Below, piece after piece: positions 25,658 through 34,816 of a stretch of 64,000 nt of DNA. The number at the start of each line of letters is the position of its first letter. Positions within the stretch are counted from its first letter, which is position 1. The notes beneath the pieces were generated by a model that made no database searches, was not told the DNA's origin, and saw nothing but the letters and a program-made list of their open reading frames with translations. The translations under genes were made by a program, and so were the position numbers. Source of the DNA: DATHTC01 sp963746805 (GTDB lineage Bacteria > Actinomycetota > Thermoleophilia > Gaiellales > Gaiellaceae); assembly GCA_963746805.1 (NCBI GenBank), contig CAVVCQ010000001.1:682001-746000 (forward strand). The letters are read 5' to 3'.

Positions 25658-27342
25658 GCAAGCGGCGCGGACAGGCCGTCGACCGGCGCATCCGCCTCCT
25701 GCTCGCCGTCCTCACGCTCGCCTTCGCGGCGACGCTCGGCCGGGCCGTCTGGGTCCAGGCGGTGCACGCCGAGCCGCTCGCGCGCCTCGCGCAGGGACAG
25801 CAGCGCGAACGGATCGACCTCCCGGCCCGGCGCGGGACGATCTACGACCGCACGGGCAGCGTCCTCGCGCTCGGCGAGCGCGCCACGACGGTCTACGCGA
25901 ATCCGCACGAGATCACCGAGCCGCGCGCCGTCGCCGTGATGGTCGGGCGCGAGCTCGGCGTCGATCCCGACCGGCTGGCCGTCAAGCTCTCCGACCGGGG
26001 CAAGGGGTTCGTCTATGTCGCGCGGCAGGCCGACCCCACGCGCGCGGCCCGCGTCTCCGACAAGGGCCTCGACGGGATCGGCACCTACGCGGAGGAACGC
26101 CGCACGTACCCGCAGCGGTCGGTCGCCTCCCACGTCCTCGGCTATGCCGGCGTGGACAACCGCGGGCTGGCCGGGCTCGAGCGGTCGCTCGACGCGGTGC
26201 TCGCCGGCCGGTCCGGTCACGAGACGATCGTCCGCGACCCGTTCGGGCGCGTGATCGAGGTGCTGTCGCGGCAGCCGGAGCTTCCGGGACGCGACGTCCA
26301 CCTCACACTCGACCGGACCGTGCAGGCGCAGGCCGAGGGGGTGCTGCGGGAGACCGTGTCCAAGTGGGGCGCGAGGGCGGCGAGCGCGATCGTGCTCGAC
26401 CCGCAGACGGGGGAGGTGCTCGCGATGGCGGTCGCGCCGGGCTATGACGCGAACCGCTTCGGGCGGGTGCCCGTCGACCGGACGCGCAATCGGGCCGTCA
26501 CCGACGTGTACGAACCGGGCTCGACCTTCAAGCTCGTGACCGTCGCGGGCGTGCTCTCCGAGCGCCTCGCCACGCCGTCGACGGCATTCACGCTGCCGTA
26601 CGAGCTCCATGTCGCCGACCGGGTCATCCACGACTCGCACCCGCGCGCGACCGAGCGCATGTCGGTGGCGCAGATCCTCTCGCACTCGTCGAACGTCGGC
26701 ACGGTCACGCTCGCGCACCTGCTCGGGCGCGACGGGATCCAGCGCTGGGTCAGCCGCTTCGGCTTCGGCCACGCGACCGGCATCGACTTCCCCGGGGAGA
26801 GCTCCGGGATCGTGCTCCCGTCGGAGAAGTGGTCGGGATCCACGATCGGCAACGTCCCGATCGGCCAGGGCATCGGCGTCACGCCGATCCAGATGGCCTC
26901 GGCCTACGCGGCGATCGCGAACGAGGGCCTTGCCGTGCAGCCGCACCTGGTCGCACGCGTGGCCGGCGGGCCGCGGATGGTGCCGAAGCGTCGTCGCGTC
27001 GTCTCGGAGGGTGTGGCGGCGACGCTCAAGACCCTGCTGCGCGGCGTCGTCGACGAGGGCGGCACGGGGACGGCGGCGGCGATCCCCGGCTACTACGTCG
27101 CGGGCAAGACCGGCACCGCGCAGAAGCCGGACCCGCGCGGCGGCTACTCGTCCACGAGGTACGTGGCGTCGTTCGTCGGGTTCGTGCCGGCGACGAAGCC
27201 GCGGCTCGTCGTGCTCGTGAACGTCGACGAGCCGCGCGGCTCGATCTGGGGCGGCGTCGTCGCGGCGCCGGCGTTCCAGCAGATCGCCCGCTTCGCGCTG
27301 CAGTACCTGGAAGTACCGCCCGACGCCCCGCTCGGGCCGTAG
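25654..27342 (+). CDS. ftsI: Peptidoglycan transpeptidase FtsI (class B PBP)
   Basis: FtsI is the septal transpeptidase. The 562 residues comprise one N-terminal TM, the PBP dimerisation domain (RGTIYDRTGSVLA, YPQRSVASHVLGY) and the transpeptidase domain. The transpeptidase motifs are STFK (Ser near residue 290), SSN (near 345) and KTGT (near 485). No PASTA repeats are present, unlike many Gram-positive relatives. GTG start overlapping the ftsL stop by 4 bp. Confidence 0.97.
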   Translation: MSKRRGQAVDRRIRLLLAVLTLAFAATLGRAVWVQAVHAEPLARLAQGQQRERIDLPARRGTIYDRTGSVLALGERATTVYANPHEITEPRAVAVMVGRELGVDPDRLAVKLSDRGKGFVYVARQADPTRAARVSDKGLDGIGTYAEERRTYPQRSVASHVLGYAGVDNRGLAGLERSLDAVLAGRSGHETIVRDPFGRVIEVLSRQPELPGRDVHLTLDRTVQAQAEGVLRETVSKWGARAASAIVLDPQTGEVLAMAVAPGYDANRFGRVPVDRTRNRAVTDVYEPGSTFKLVTVAGVLSERLATPSTAFTLPYELHVADRVIHDSHPRATERMSVAQILSHSSNVGTVTLAHLLGRDGIQRWVSRFGFGHATGIDFPGESSGIVLPSEKWSGSTIGNVPIGQGIGVTPIQMASAYAAIANEGLAVQPHLVARVAGGPRMVPKRRRVVSEGVAATLKTLLRGVVDEGGTGTAAAIPGYYVAGKTGTAQKPDPRGGYSSTRYVASFVGFVPATKPRLVVLVNVDEPRGSIWGGVVAAPAFQQIARFALQYLEVPPDAPLGP

Positions 27343-27378
27343 GTCCGAGCCGACCGCGACGCTAGAGTCCTGCCGACC

Positions 27379-28806
27379 ATGGACCTCGAGCGCCTGATCA
27401 CCGCGCTCGCGCCGGCCGATGTCGTCCAGCGGACGCCCGTCGACGTCCGCGACCTCGCCTACGACGCCCGCACCGCGCGACCCGGCACGCTGTTCATCTG
27501 CGTTCCCGGCACGACGCGCGACGGCCACGACTTCGCTGCGGAGGCGGTCGCGGCCGGCGCCGTCGCGCTCGTCGTCACGCACGCGCTGCCGTTGCCCGTG
27601 CCGCAGCTCGTCGTCGAGGACGCCCGCGCCGCGATGGCCGCCGCAGCCGACGTCTTCTTCGGCCGGCCAACGGACGAGCTCGAGGTCGCCGGCGTCACGG
27701 GGACGAGCGGGAAGACGACCACGGCGTACCTGCTCCACTCGATCCTCGAGGCGGCCGGCAGGCGCCCGGGCCTCGTCGGCACGGTCGAGACGCGCGTCGG
27801 CGACGAGCACCGGAAGCTCCTGCGGACGACACCCGAGGCGATCGACCTCCAGCGCCTGTTCCGCGAGATGCTCGAGGCCGGCAACCGCAGCGCGGTGATC
27901 GAGGCCTCGTCGCACGCCTCCGAGCTCCGCCGCCTCGACGGCGTCCGCCTGCGCGCGCTCGCGTTCACGAACCTCTCGCACGAGCACCTCGACTTCCACG
28001 GGACGATGGACGCGTACTTCGCGGCGAAGCGCCGGCTCTTTCTCGCCGATCCGCCGCCGCTCGCGGCCGTGAACGTGGGGGACGAGTGGGGCCGCAGGCT
28101 GGGCGCCGAGCTGCCCGACGCGCTCACCTTCGGGCTCGACGCGGACGCGCGGATCCGGCCCGAGCGCCTCGAGCTCACGAGCGGCGGAGCACGCTTCCGC
28201 GCAGACGGGATCGACTTGCGAACGCACCTGCGCGGCCGCTTCAACGTGGAGAACGTGCTCGCGGCGGTGGCTCTAGCGCGGCTGCTCGAGGTGGCGCCGG
28301 ATGCGATCGCGGCGGGCGTCGAGGCGCTCCGCGGGGTGCCCGGGCGGTTGGAGCCCGTCGACGAGGGGCAGCCGTTCACGGTGCTCGTCGACTACGCGCA
28401 CAAGCCCGAGGCGCTCGCGAACGTGCTCCACACGGCCCGCGACCTCGCCGACGGACGCGTGCTCGTCGTCGTCGGCGCGGGCGGCGACCGCGACCGCGAG
28501 AAGCGGCCGCTCATGGGCCGTATCGCCGCGGAGCTCGCCGACGTGGCGGTGATCACGTCGGACAACCCGCGCGGCGAGGATCCGCAGGCGATCGTCGACG
28601 AGGTGCTCGCCGGCGCCGGCCGCGACGTCCAGGTCGAGCTCGACCGGCGCGCGGCGATCGAGCGGGCGATCGAGCAGGCCGGCTCCGGTGACGTCGTCGT
28701 CATCGCCGGCAAGGGACACGAGCCGGGCCAGGAGATCGGCGGCGAGGTGCTCCCGTTCGACGACCGCGAGGTCGCACGCGGCGCGCTCCGGAAGGTCCTC
28801 GCGTGA
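27379..28806 (+). CDS. murE: UDP-MurNAc-L-Ala-D-Glu:meso-DAP ligase MurE
   Basis: MurE adds the third stem amino acid. The 475 residues show the Mur-ligase P-loop GVTGTSGKTTTAYLL (about residues 108-122), NLSHEHLDFHGTMDAYFAAK with the carbamylated-lysine region, and DYAHKPEALANVL. The TSDNPRGEDP motif, whose DNPR specifies meso-diaminopimelate, predicts mDAP-type peptidoglycan. A TAGAGT hexamer at 27363-27368 could be an internal -10 box, since a 36-bp gap separates it from ftsI. The stop overlaps murF by 4 bp. Confidence 0.97.
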   Translation: MDLERLITALAPADVVQRTPVDVRDLAYDARTARPGTLFICVPGTTRDGHDFAAEAVAAGAVALVVTHALPLPVPQLVVEDARAAMAAAADVFFGRPTDELEVAGVTGTSGKTTTAYLLHSILEAAGRRPGLVGTVETRVGDEHRKLLRTTPEAIDLQRLFREMLEAGNRSAVIEASSHASELRRLDGVRLRALAFTNLSHEHLDFHGTMDAYFAAKRRLFLADPPPLAAVNVGDEWGRRLGAELPDALTFGLDADARIRPERLELTSGGARFRADGIDLRTHLRGRFNVENVLAAVALARLLEVAPDAIAAGVEALRGVPGRLEPVDEGQPFTVLVDYAHKPEALANVLHTARDLADGRVLVVVGAGGDRDREKRPLMGRIAAELADVAVITSDNPRGEDPQAIVDEVLAGAGRDVQVELDRRAAIERAIEQAGSGDVVVIAGKGHEPGQEIGGEVLPFDDREVARGALRKVLA

Positions 28807-30059
28807 TCCCGGTGACGCTCGAGGACGTGCGGGCGGCAGCGCCGGGCGAGCTGCGGTCCGGCACGGGCGGGCCGGTCACAGCGATCACGACCGACTCGCG
28901 CACCGCCACGTCCGGGACGCTGTTCGTTGCTGTCCGCGGGGGTGTCCGCCACGTCGACGACGCGCTCGCCGCCGGTGCGGCCGCCGCACTCGTTCCCGAC
29001 GACGAGCACGCCTCGCTGGCGGCGCTCGCCTCGCTCGTGCGCGACCGCAGCAACGCCGACGTCGTCTCGATCACCGGCTCCGTCGGCAAGACCTCGACGA
29101 AGGACATCCTCGCCGCCCTGTGCCGCCCCGTCGCGCGCACCGTCGCCGCGGAGCACGGCCACAACAACGAGATCGGCCTCCCGCTCACGCTCTTCGGAGT
29201 GGAACAGGACACGGAGGTGCTCGTCACCGAGCTGGGGATGCGCGGCCCCGGCCAGATCGCGGCGCTCGCCGCCGTCGCGCGGCCGCGGATCGGCGTGATC
29301 ACGAGCATCGCGCCCGTCCACCTCGAGCTCCTCGGGACGATCGAGAACGTCGCAGGCGCGAAGGCGGAGCTGCTCGTGGCGCTCCCACCCGGGGGCACGG
29401 CGATCGTCCCCGCCCGCGAGCCGCTGCTCGACCCTTTCCTGCGCGACGACGTCACCACCCTCCGCTGCGGCGACGGCGGCGACGTCCGGCTGGTCGAGTT
29501 CGCGCCGCCGCGGCTCGTCGCGGACGTCGCGGGCGAGCGCGTGACGCTGGAGGTGCCGTTCACGGCCGAGCACCAGGCGCGGAACACGCTGCCCGCGCTC
29601 GCCGCCTACCACGCGCTCGGGCTGCCGCTCGAGCGTGCCGCGGAGGGCGCGCGCACGATCGCCTTCTCGCGCTGGCGGGGCGAGGAGCGCGCGCTCCCGG
29701 GCGGCGGCCTGCTCATCAACGACGCGTGGAACGCGAATCCGGTGTCGATGGTCGCCGCGCTCCGGTACCTGCGCGTGCGGGCCGGCGGCCGGCGCCCGCT
29801 CGCCGTGCTGGGTGAGATGGCCGAGCTCGGGCCGGACGCGCCCACGTACCACCGCGCGGTCGGCGCGGCCGCTGCCGACCTCGGCCTCGACGTCGTCGCG
29901 GTCGGGAACGGCCTCGCGCGCGAGTACGGCGGCACGCTCGTCGGCAGCGTCGACGAGGCGGTCGCGCTCGTCCGCGAGCGGCTGCGGCCCGGCGACGTCG
30001 TGCTGGTCAAGGCTTCCCGCGCCGCGGGCCTCGAACGGGTCGCGGAGGCCCTCGGCTAG
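28803..30059 (+). CDS. murF: UDP-MurNAc-tripeptide:D-Ala-D-Ala ligase MurF
   Basis: MurF adds the D-Ala-D-Ala dipeptide. Seen in its 418 residues are the N-terminal uridine-binding domain (TDSRTATSGTLFVAVRGG), the P-loop SITGSVGKTSTKDIL, HGHNNEIGLPLTLF, INDAWNANPVSMVAALRYL and the C-terminal VKASRAAGLERV. GTG start. No ddl gene for D-Ala-D-Ala synthesis lies in this window. The stop overlaps the mraY GTG by one base. Confidence 0.97.
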   Translation: MIPVTLEDVRAAAPGELRSGTGGPVTAITTDSRTATSGTLFVAVRGGVRHVDDALAAGAAAALVPDDEHASLAALASLVRDRSNADVVSITGSVGKTSTKDILAALCRPVARTVAAEHGHNNEIGLPLTLFGVEQDTEVLVTELGMRGPGQIAALAAVARPRIGVITSIAPVHLELLGTIENVAGAKAELLVALPPGGTAIVPAREPLLDPFLRDDVTTLRCGDGGDVRLVEFAPPRLVADVAGERVTLEVPFTAEHQARNTLPALAAYHALGLPLERAAEGARTIAFSRWRGEERALPGGGLLINDAWNANPVSMVAALRYLRVRAGGRRPLAVLGEMAELGPDAPTYHRAVGAAAADLGLDVVAVGNGLAREYGGTLVGSVDEAVALVRERLRPGDVVLVKASRAAGLERVAEALG

Positions 30060-31081
30060 TGGTCAGAGTGCTCGCGGCGACGCTCGTCGCGCTCGTGATC
30101 TCGATCGTGATCGGCCCGAAGTTCATCGAGTTCCTGCGCCGCCGGGAGCTCGGCCAGCACATCCGCGAGGAGGGGCCGCAGGGGCACCAACTGAAGCAGG
30201 GCACCCCGGTGATGGGCGGCGTCCTGATCCTGCTCGCCGCCTCCATCCCGTTCATCGTCCTCTCGCGCTACTCGACCGCGGCGCTCACGGTCTTCTTCGC
30301 CACGGTCGCCTGCGGCGCGATCGGCTTCGCCGACGACTTCATCAAGCTGACGCACCGTCGCTCGCTGGGGCTCTCCGGCCGCTGGAAGATGATCCTGCTC
30401 GCGCTCGTCAGCGTCGCCGTCGGCCTGCTCGCCCACGACCTCGGGCTCTCGACCTCGATCTACCTGCCGCTGCTCGACTGGTCGCTGCCGCTCGGCTGGC
30501 TCTGGTACCCGTTCCTGTTCCTCGTGATCGCGGGGTTCGCGAACGGCGTCAACCTCACGGACGGGATCGACGGCCTCGCCGCGGGCACCTCGATGATCGC
30601 GATCTTCACCTTCACGGTGATGGCCGTGTACTCGTACATCCGCACGGGCCAGCTCGGTGAGCAGAGCATCTCGTACCTCGACCTCGCCATTCTCGGCGGC
30701 GCACTGATCGGGGCCGCGGTCGGGTTCCTCTGGTACAACGCCTTCCCGGCCGAGGTCTTCATGGGCGACACCGGCTCGATGGCGTTCGGCGGCGCGATCG
30801 GCGCGTTCGCGGTGATGATGAAGGCCGAGGCGCTGCTGCTCCTCGTCGGCGGGATCTTCGTGCTCGAGGCGCTGTCGGTGATGCTGCAGGTGTTCACGTT
30901 CAAGTACCTCGGCCGCCGCGTCTTCCTGATGGCGCCGATCCACCACCACTTCGAGATGAAGGCGTGGTCGGAGACGAAGATCATGGTGCGCTTCTGGATC
31001 GTCACCGGGATCCTCTGTGCGGCCGGGTTCGCGCTGTACTACCGCTACTTCGTCGACGGCTTCCTGCCCGCGCGACGCTAG
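30059..31081 (+). CDS. mraY: Phospho-MurNAc-pentapeptide transferase MraY
   Basis: MraY makes lipid I on the inner face of the membrane. The 340 residues have ten TM helices and the family motifs GTPVMGGVLIL, GFADDFIKL (catalytic Asp-Asp), NLTDGIDGLAAGTS, MGDTGSMAFGGAIG and PIHHHFEMKAWSETKIMVRFWI. GTG start directly after murF. The next gene begins 13 bp past the stop with a good ribosome-binding site. Confidence 0.98.
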   Translation: MVRVLAATLVALVISIVIGPKFIEFLRRRELGQHIREEGPQGHQLKQGTPVMGGVLILLAASIPFIVLSRYSTAALTVFFATVACGAIGFADDFIKLTHRRSLGLSGRWKMILLALVSVAVGLLAHDLGLSTSIYLPLLDWSLPLGWLWYPFLFLVIAGFANGVNLTDGIDGLAAGTSMIAIFTFTVMAVYSYIRTGQLGEQSISYLDLAILGGALIGAAVGFLWYNAFPAEVFMGDTGSMAFGGAIGAFAVMMKAEALLLLVGGIFVLEALSVMLQVFTFKYLGRRVFLMAPIHHHFEMKAWSETKIMVRFWIVTGILCAAGFALYYRYFVDGFLPARR

Positions 31082-31094
31082 TGGAGGAGGTGCC

Positions 31095-31484
31095 ATGAGG
31101 AACCTGGCGATGACGATCCGCGGCACGGACGTTCGGCTCGACCACGTCGTCGCGCTGCTCGTACGTGCCGACGGCGACGTCGCGATCACGCAGGGCGGCT
31201 GCGGGCCGGTGACCGCCGGCCGCGACGTGGCGATCCGGCAGGGTGGTTGCGGGCCGGTGCGCGCCGGGTCCGTGTCGATCCGGGAGGGCGGCTGCGGCCC
31301 CGTTCGCGCCGAGCGCGTGACGATCGGCGCCGAGGGTGTCGCCGGGGTCGTCGTCGCCGACGAGGTGACGGTCGAGCCGGGCGGGGTCGTGCAGCGGCAG
31401 GTGCCCGCGGACGCGGTGCGGTGGGCCGGGACGGGTGCGATCGTCGGTCTCCTCGTCGGTGGCCTGCTTGCGCGCCGGCGCTGA
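31095..31484 (+). CDS. Tail-anchored GGCGPV-repeat protein inside the mur operon, unknown function
   Basis: The 129-residue protein follows a strong GGAGGAGG site (31083-31090). After a short N-terminus come three 15-16-residue repeats with an identical GGCGPV core at residues 34-39, 50-55 and 65-70 (pattern V-A/S-I-x-Q/E-GGCGPV-x-A). Two more degenerate strands follow, then a C-terminal TM (GTGAIVGLLVGGLLARRR). The period suits a stacked beta-helix or beta-roll, with one cysteine per turn on the same face. It recalls bactofilin-like or QGG-repeat proteins only loosely. Its place between mraY and murD implies a role near cell-wall synthesis. Confidence 0.8.
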   Translation: MRNLAMTIRGTDVRLDHVVALLVRADGDVAITQGGCGPVTAGRDVAIRQGGCGPVRAGSVSIREGGCGPVRAERVTIGAEGVAGVVVADEVTVEPGGVVQRQVPADAVRWAGTGAIVGLLVGGLLARRR

Positions 31485-32670
31485 GGGGATCCCGCCCGGC
31501 CGCGCGCTCGTTCTCGGACTCGCGCGGTCCGGGCTCGCGGCCGCGGCCGCGCTGGAGCGCCGCGGGATCGACGTCGTGCGCGCCGACCGCTCGCTCGGCA
31601 ACGACGAGGACGTGTCGCTCCTCGACGGCGTCGCGCTCGTCGTCAAGAGCCCGGGCGTCCCGAAGGAGAATCCGATCGTCGCCGCCGCGCGTGTGCCCGT
31701 CTGGGGCGAGGTCGAGCTCGCGGCGCGGCTGCTCGCTGCACGGCTCGTCGGAGTGACGGGCACGAACGGCAAGACGACGACGAGCGAGCTCCTCGGCGCG
31801 ATGCTCGGCGCGAAGGTCGCGGGCAACGTCGGCCGCGCCCTGTCGGAGCTCGACGGCAACGTCACGGACGGCGAGCTCGTCGTCGTCGAGCTGTCGAGCT
31901 TCCAGCTCGAGGACGTCGACGAGCTCCGCTGCGCGGTTGCGATCCTGCTCAACCTCGAGCCCGACCACCTCGACCGGCACGGCTCGTTCGAGGCCTACCG
32001 CGACGCGAAGCTGCGGATCTTCGAGAACCAGGGCGCCGAGGACGTGGCGGTCGTCCCGCGCGGGTTCGGACCGGTGCCGGGGGAGGCGCGGCGGGTCGAG
32101 TTCGACGCGGACGACCCGCTCCCGGCCGAGCCGCGCCTCCGCGGCCGGCACAACCGCGAGAACGCCGCCGCCGCCACCGCCGCGGCGCGGGCGCTCGGCA
32201 TCCCTGACGAGCCGATCGCCGAGGCGCTGCGGACGTTCGCGGGCGTCGAGCACCGGCTCGAGGAAGTCGCGACGGTCGACGGCGTGCTCTTCGTCAACGA
32301 CTCGAAGGCGACGAACGTCGGCGCGGCCCTGCGCGCCCTCGCGGCGATCGACGCGCCGATCGTCCTCATCGCGGGGGGGCGCGGCAAGGGCGAGAGCTTC
32401 GCGCCGCTCGCGGAGGCGGCAGCGGATCGCGTGAAGGCGGCCGTGCTCGTCGGGGAGACGGCGTCCGAGCTCGCCGGGGAGCTCGCGCGGGTCGGTGTGC
32501 CGTACGAGCGCGCGGCTTCGCTCGAGCTGGCGGTGACGGCCGCGTCGGGACGGGCGGAGCGCGGCGACGTCGTGCTCCTCTCGCCGGCCGCCGCGAGCTT
32601 CGACCAGTTCCGCGATTTCGAGCACCGCGGACAGGAGTTCAAGCGGCTCGTGCGAACCCGTCAGGGGTGA
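31468..32670 (+). CDS. murD: UDP-MurNAc-L-alanine:D-glutamate ligase MurD
   Basis: MurD adds D-Glu. Seen are the N-terminal Rossmann-like ALVLGLARSGLAAAAAL, the P-loop GVTGTNGKTTTSELLG, ELSSFQLEDVDELRC, LNLEPDHLDRHGSFEAYRDAK, HNRENAAAATAAA, VNDSKATNVGAALRAL and AGGRGKGESF. The start is ambiguous: TTG 31468 or GTG 31459, both overlapping the 3' end of the repeat protein gene. About 400 residues, slightly shorter than most MurD. The stop overlaps ftsW by 4 bp. Confidence 0.95.
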   Translation: MRAGAEGIPPGRALVLGLARSGLAAAAALERRGIDVVRADRSLGNDEDVSLLDGVALVVKSPGVPKENPIVAAARVPVWGEVELAARLLAARLVGVTGTNGKTTTSELLGAMLGAKVAGNVGRALSELDGNVTDGELVVVELSSFQLEDVDELRCAVAILLNLEPDHLDRHGSFEAYRDAKLRIFENQGAEDVAVVPRGFGPVPGEARRVEFDADDPLPAEPRLRGRHNRENAAAATAAARALGIPDEPIAEALRTFAGVEHRLEEVATVDGVLFVNDSKATNVGAALRALAAIDAPIVLIAGGRGKGESFAPLAEAAADRVKAAVLVGETASELAGELARVGVPYERAASLELAVTAASGRAERGDVVLLSPAAASFDQFRDFEHRGQEFKRLVRTRQG

Positions 32671-33878
32671 AGCGCCGGGGCCTCGAGCCACAGATCCTCG
32701 TCCTCGTCACGCTCGGCCTCGCCGCCTTCGGGCTCGTGATGGTCTACAGCGCGACGTCTGCTGCGGCCGCGCTCGGCCGCGACGATCCGAGCGAGTTCCT
32801 GAAGCGGCAGGGCACGTATGCGCTGCTCGGACTCGGGCTGCTGATCCTCGCCTCGCGGTTCGACTTCCGGAAGCTCCGCGCGCTCGCGCCGACGCTCCTC
32901 GTCGCCTCGTTCGCGCTCTGCGTGGCCGTGCTCGTCGTCGCGGAGCCGGTCAACGGCGCGCGCCGCTGGCTCGGCGTCGGCCCGTTCACGTTCCAGCCGT
33001 CCGAGCTCGCGAAGCTCGCATTCGCGGTCTGGGGTGCGGCGTACCTGTCGCGCCGGAAACCGCCGCAGACGCTGTCGGAGCTCGTGAAGCCGTTCGGCCT
33101 CGTGCTCGTGCTCCTCGGCGCCGTGATCCTCGTCGAGCCCGACCTCGGGACGACCATCTCGCTGTTCGTCACCGCCTCGGCGCTGCTGCTCGTCAGCGGC
33201 GTCCCCGGCCGGGTGCTCGGCTCGGCGGCGGGGATCACGATGGCGCTCGGCGCCGTCGCGATCTGGTTCGAGCCGTACCGGCGCGAGCGCCTGCTCAGCT
33301 TCCTCAACCCGTGGGAGGACGCCCAGGGCGCGGGGTTCCAGATCGTGCAGGCGCAGATCGGCCTGGGCTCCGGCGGCCTGTTCGGCGAGGGGCTCGGGCA
33401 GGGCGTGCAGAAGATCCACTACCTCCCCGAGGCGCACACGGACATGATCCTGGCGATCGTCGGCGAGGAGCTCGGGCTCGTCGGCACCGGCGGCGTGATC
33501 CTCGCCTACGCGCTGTTCGCCTGGGCCGGGCTGCGCGTCGCCCTGTCCTGCCGGGACCCGTTCGGGAAGCACCTTGCCGCCGGACTCGTCGCGCTCGTCT
33601 GCGGCCAGGCGGCGATCAACCTCATGGCCGTCCTCGGGCTCGCGCCGCTCACCGGGATCCCGCTGCCGTTCGTCTCCTACGGCGGCTCGAACCTCGTGGT
33701 GCAGCTTGCGTCGGTCGGCATCCTCTTGAATGTGGCCGCGAATGGACGAGTCGCAGCTTCGGTGCCTGATCGCGGCCGGCGGGACGGCGGGACACGTGCT
33801 GCCGGCGCTCGCCGTGGCGGACGCGCTGCGGGAGCGCGGCGTCCACGTCACGTTCGCGGGGTCGCCCGAGCGGGCTGA
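32667..33878 (+). CDS. ftsW: SEDS-family septal glycosyltransferase FtsW
   Basis: FtsW is the septal peptidoglycan polymerase that partners FtsI. Visible are VMVYSATSA, GARRWLGVGPFTFQPSELAKLA, ILVEPDLGTT, EAHTDMILAIVGEELGL and GIPLPFVSYGGSNLVVQLASVGILLN across ten TM helices. The frame runs 149 bp into murG with an Arg/Gly-rich tail that looks like the shadow of murG. The true end is probably close to ILLNVAANGR, so one base may be wrong near 33730. The start overlaps the murD stop by 4 bp. Confidence 0.95.
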   Translation: MKRRGLEPQILVLVTLGLAAFGLVMVYSATSAAAALGRDDPSEFLKRQGTYALLGLGLLILASRFDFRKLRALAPTLLVASFALCVAVLVVAEPVNGARRWLGVGPFTFQPSELAKLAFAVWGAAYLSRRKPPQTLSELVKPFGLVLVLLGAVILVEPDLGTTISLFVTASALLLVSGVPGRVLGSAAGITMALGAVAIWFEPYRRERLLSFLNPWEDAQGAGFQIVQAQIGLGSGGLFGEGLGQGVQKIHYLPEAHTDMILAIVGEELGLVGTGGVILAYALFAWAGLRVALSCRDPFGKHLAAGLVALVCGQAAINLMAVLGLAPLTGIPLPFVSYGGSNLVVQLASVGILLNVAANGRVAASVPDRGRRDGGTRAAGARRGGRAAGARRPRHVRGVARAG

Positions 33879-34816
33879 GGCGCAGCTCGTCCCTGCGGCC
33901 GGCTACGAGCTCGACACGTTCCGGATCTCCGGCTTCCCGCGCCGGCCCGGGCTCGCGTTGCTGCGCGCATTGGGGCAGGCCGCGGCGGCCCCGTTCGCGT
34001 GCCGGCGCATCGTCGAGCGCCGCCGTCCCGACGTCGTCCTCGGCGCGGGCGGGTATGTCGCCGGGCCGATGGTGCTCGCGGCACGGACGAAGGGCGTGCC
34101 GGCCGCACTGACCGAGGCAGACGCGCACCTCGGGCTCGCGAACCGGCTCGCCGCGCCGTTCGCCAGCCGCGTCCTGCTCGCCTACGAGGTACCCGGCCGG
34201 AACGCGCTCGAAGGACCGCGTCGTCGGCCGTCCCGTGCCGGCGGCGTCGCGGCCGTGGCCGCGCGACGAGGCGCGGCGCGAGCTCGGGCTCCCGGCCGAC
34301 GAGCCGGTGGTGCTCGTCATGGGCGCGCGTGCCGGAGCGCAGGCGCTGAACGAGTGGGCGGTGGAGACGTTCGGCGAGGTGGGCCCGGCCGTCCTCCACA
34401 TCTCCGGCGAGCGCGACTACCCCTCGCTCCGCGATCGCGTGCACCGTCCCGACTACGTGCTCCTGCCCGTCACGGACGGCCTCGGCGCCGCTCTCGGTGC
34501 AGCCGACCTCGCCGTCTCGCGCGCCGGCGGCTCGGTCTGGGAGCTCGCCGCCGCGGGTGTCCCGGCCGTCCTCGTCCCGTATCCGTACGCCACGGGCGAC
34601 CATCAGACGAAGAACGCGCGCCACTTCGAGCGGGCGGGCGGCGCGGTCGTCGTCCCCGAGACCGAGCTCGGCCGCGTCGCGGAGCTCGTTCGCTCGCTGC
34701 TCGACGACCCCGACCGCCGCGGGCGCATGCGCGAGGCGATGCTCGCCGCGGCCCGGCCCGAGGCGGCGGAGACGATCGCGGAGGAGCTGATCGCCCTTGC
34801 CGGCATTCGCCGGTAG
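33742..34816 (+). CDS. murG: UDP-GlcNAc:lipid I GlcNAc-transferase MurG (one frame break)
   Basis: MurG converts lipid I to lipid II. The N-terminal half carries AAGGTAGHVLPALAVADAL, GGYVAGPMVLAARTKGVPAALTEADAHLGLANR; the C-terminal half VLVMGARAGAQALNEW, DLAVSRAGGSVWELAAAGVPAVLVPYPYATGDHQTKNA. The frame breaks at about 34213, where CGAAGG in place of CGAGG adds one A; removing it gives LEDRVVGRPVP and 357 residues, the normal length. An upstream ATG at 33730 is also possible. Because the gene is essential, a sequence error is the natural explanation. Confidence 0.94.

Noticed and set aside
25267..28227. A 986-codon open frame on the minus strand opposite ftsI-murE
   Set aside because: It is rich in Arg/Asp/His with no domain sense and is entirely opposite intact, motif-bearing rsmH/ftsL/ftsI/murE genes. 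Long antisense frames are expected at this GC content.
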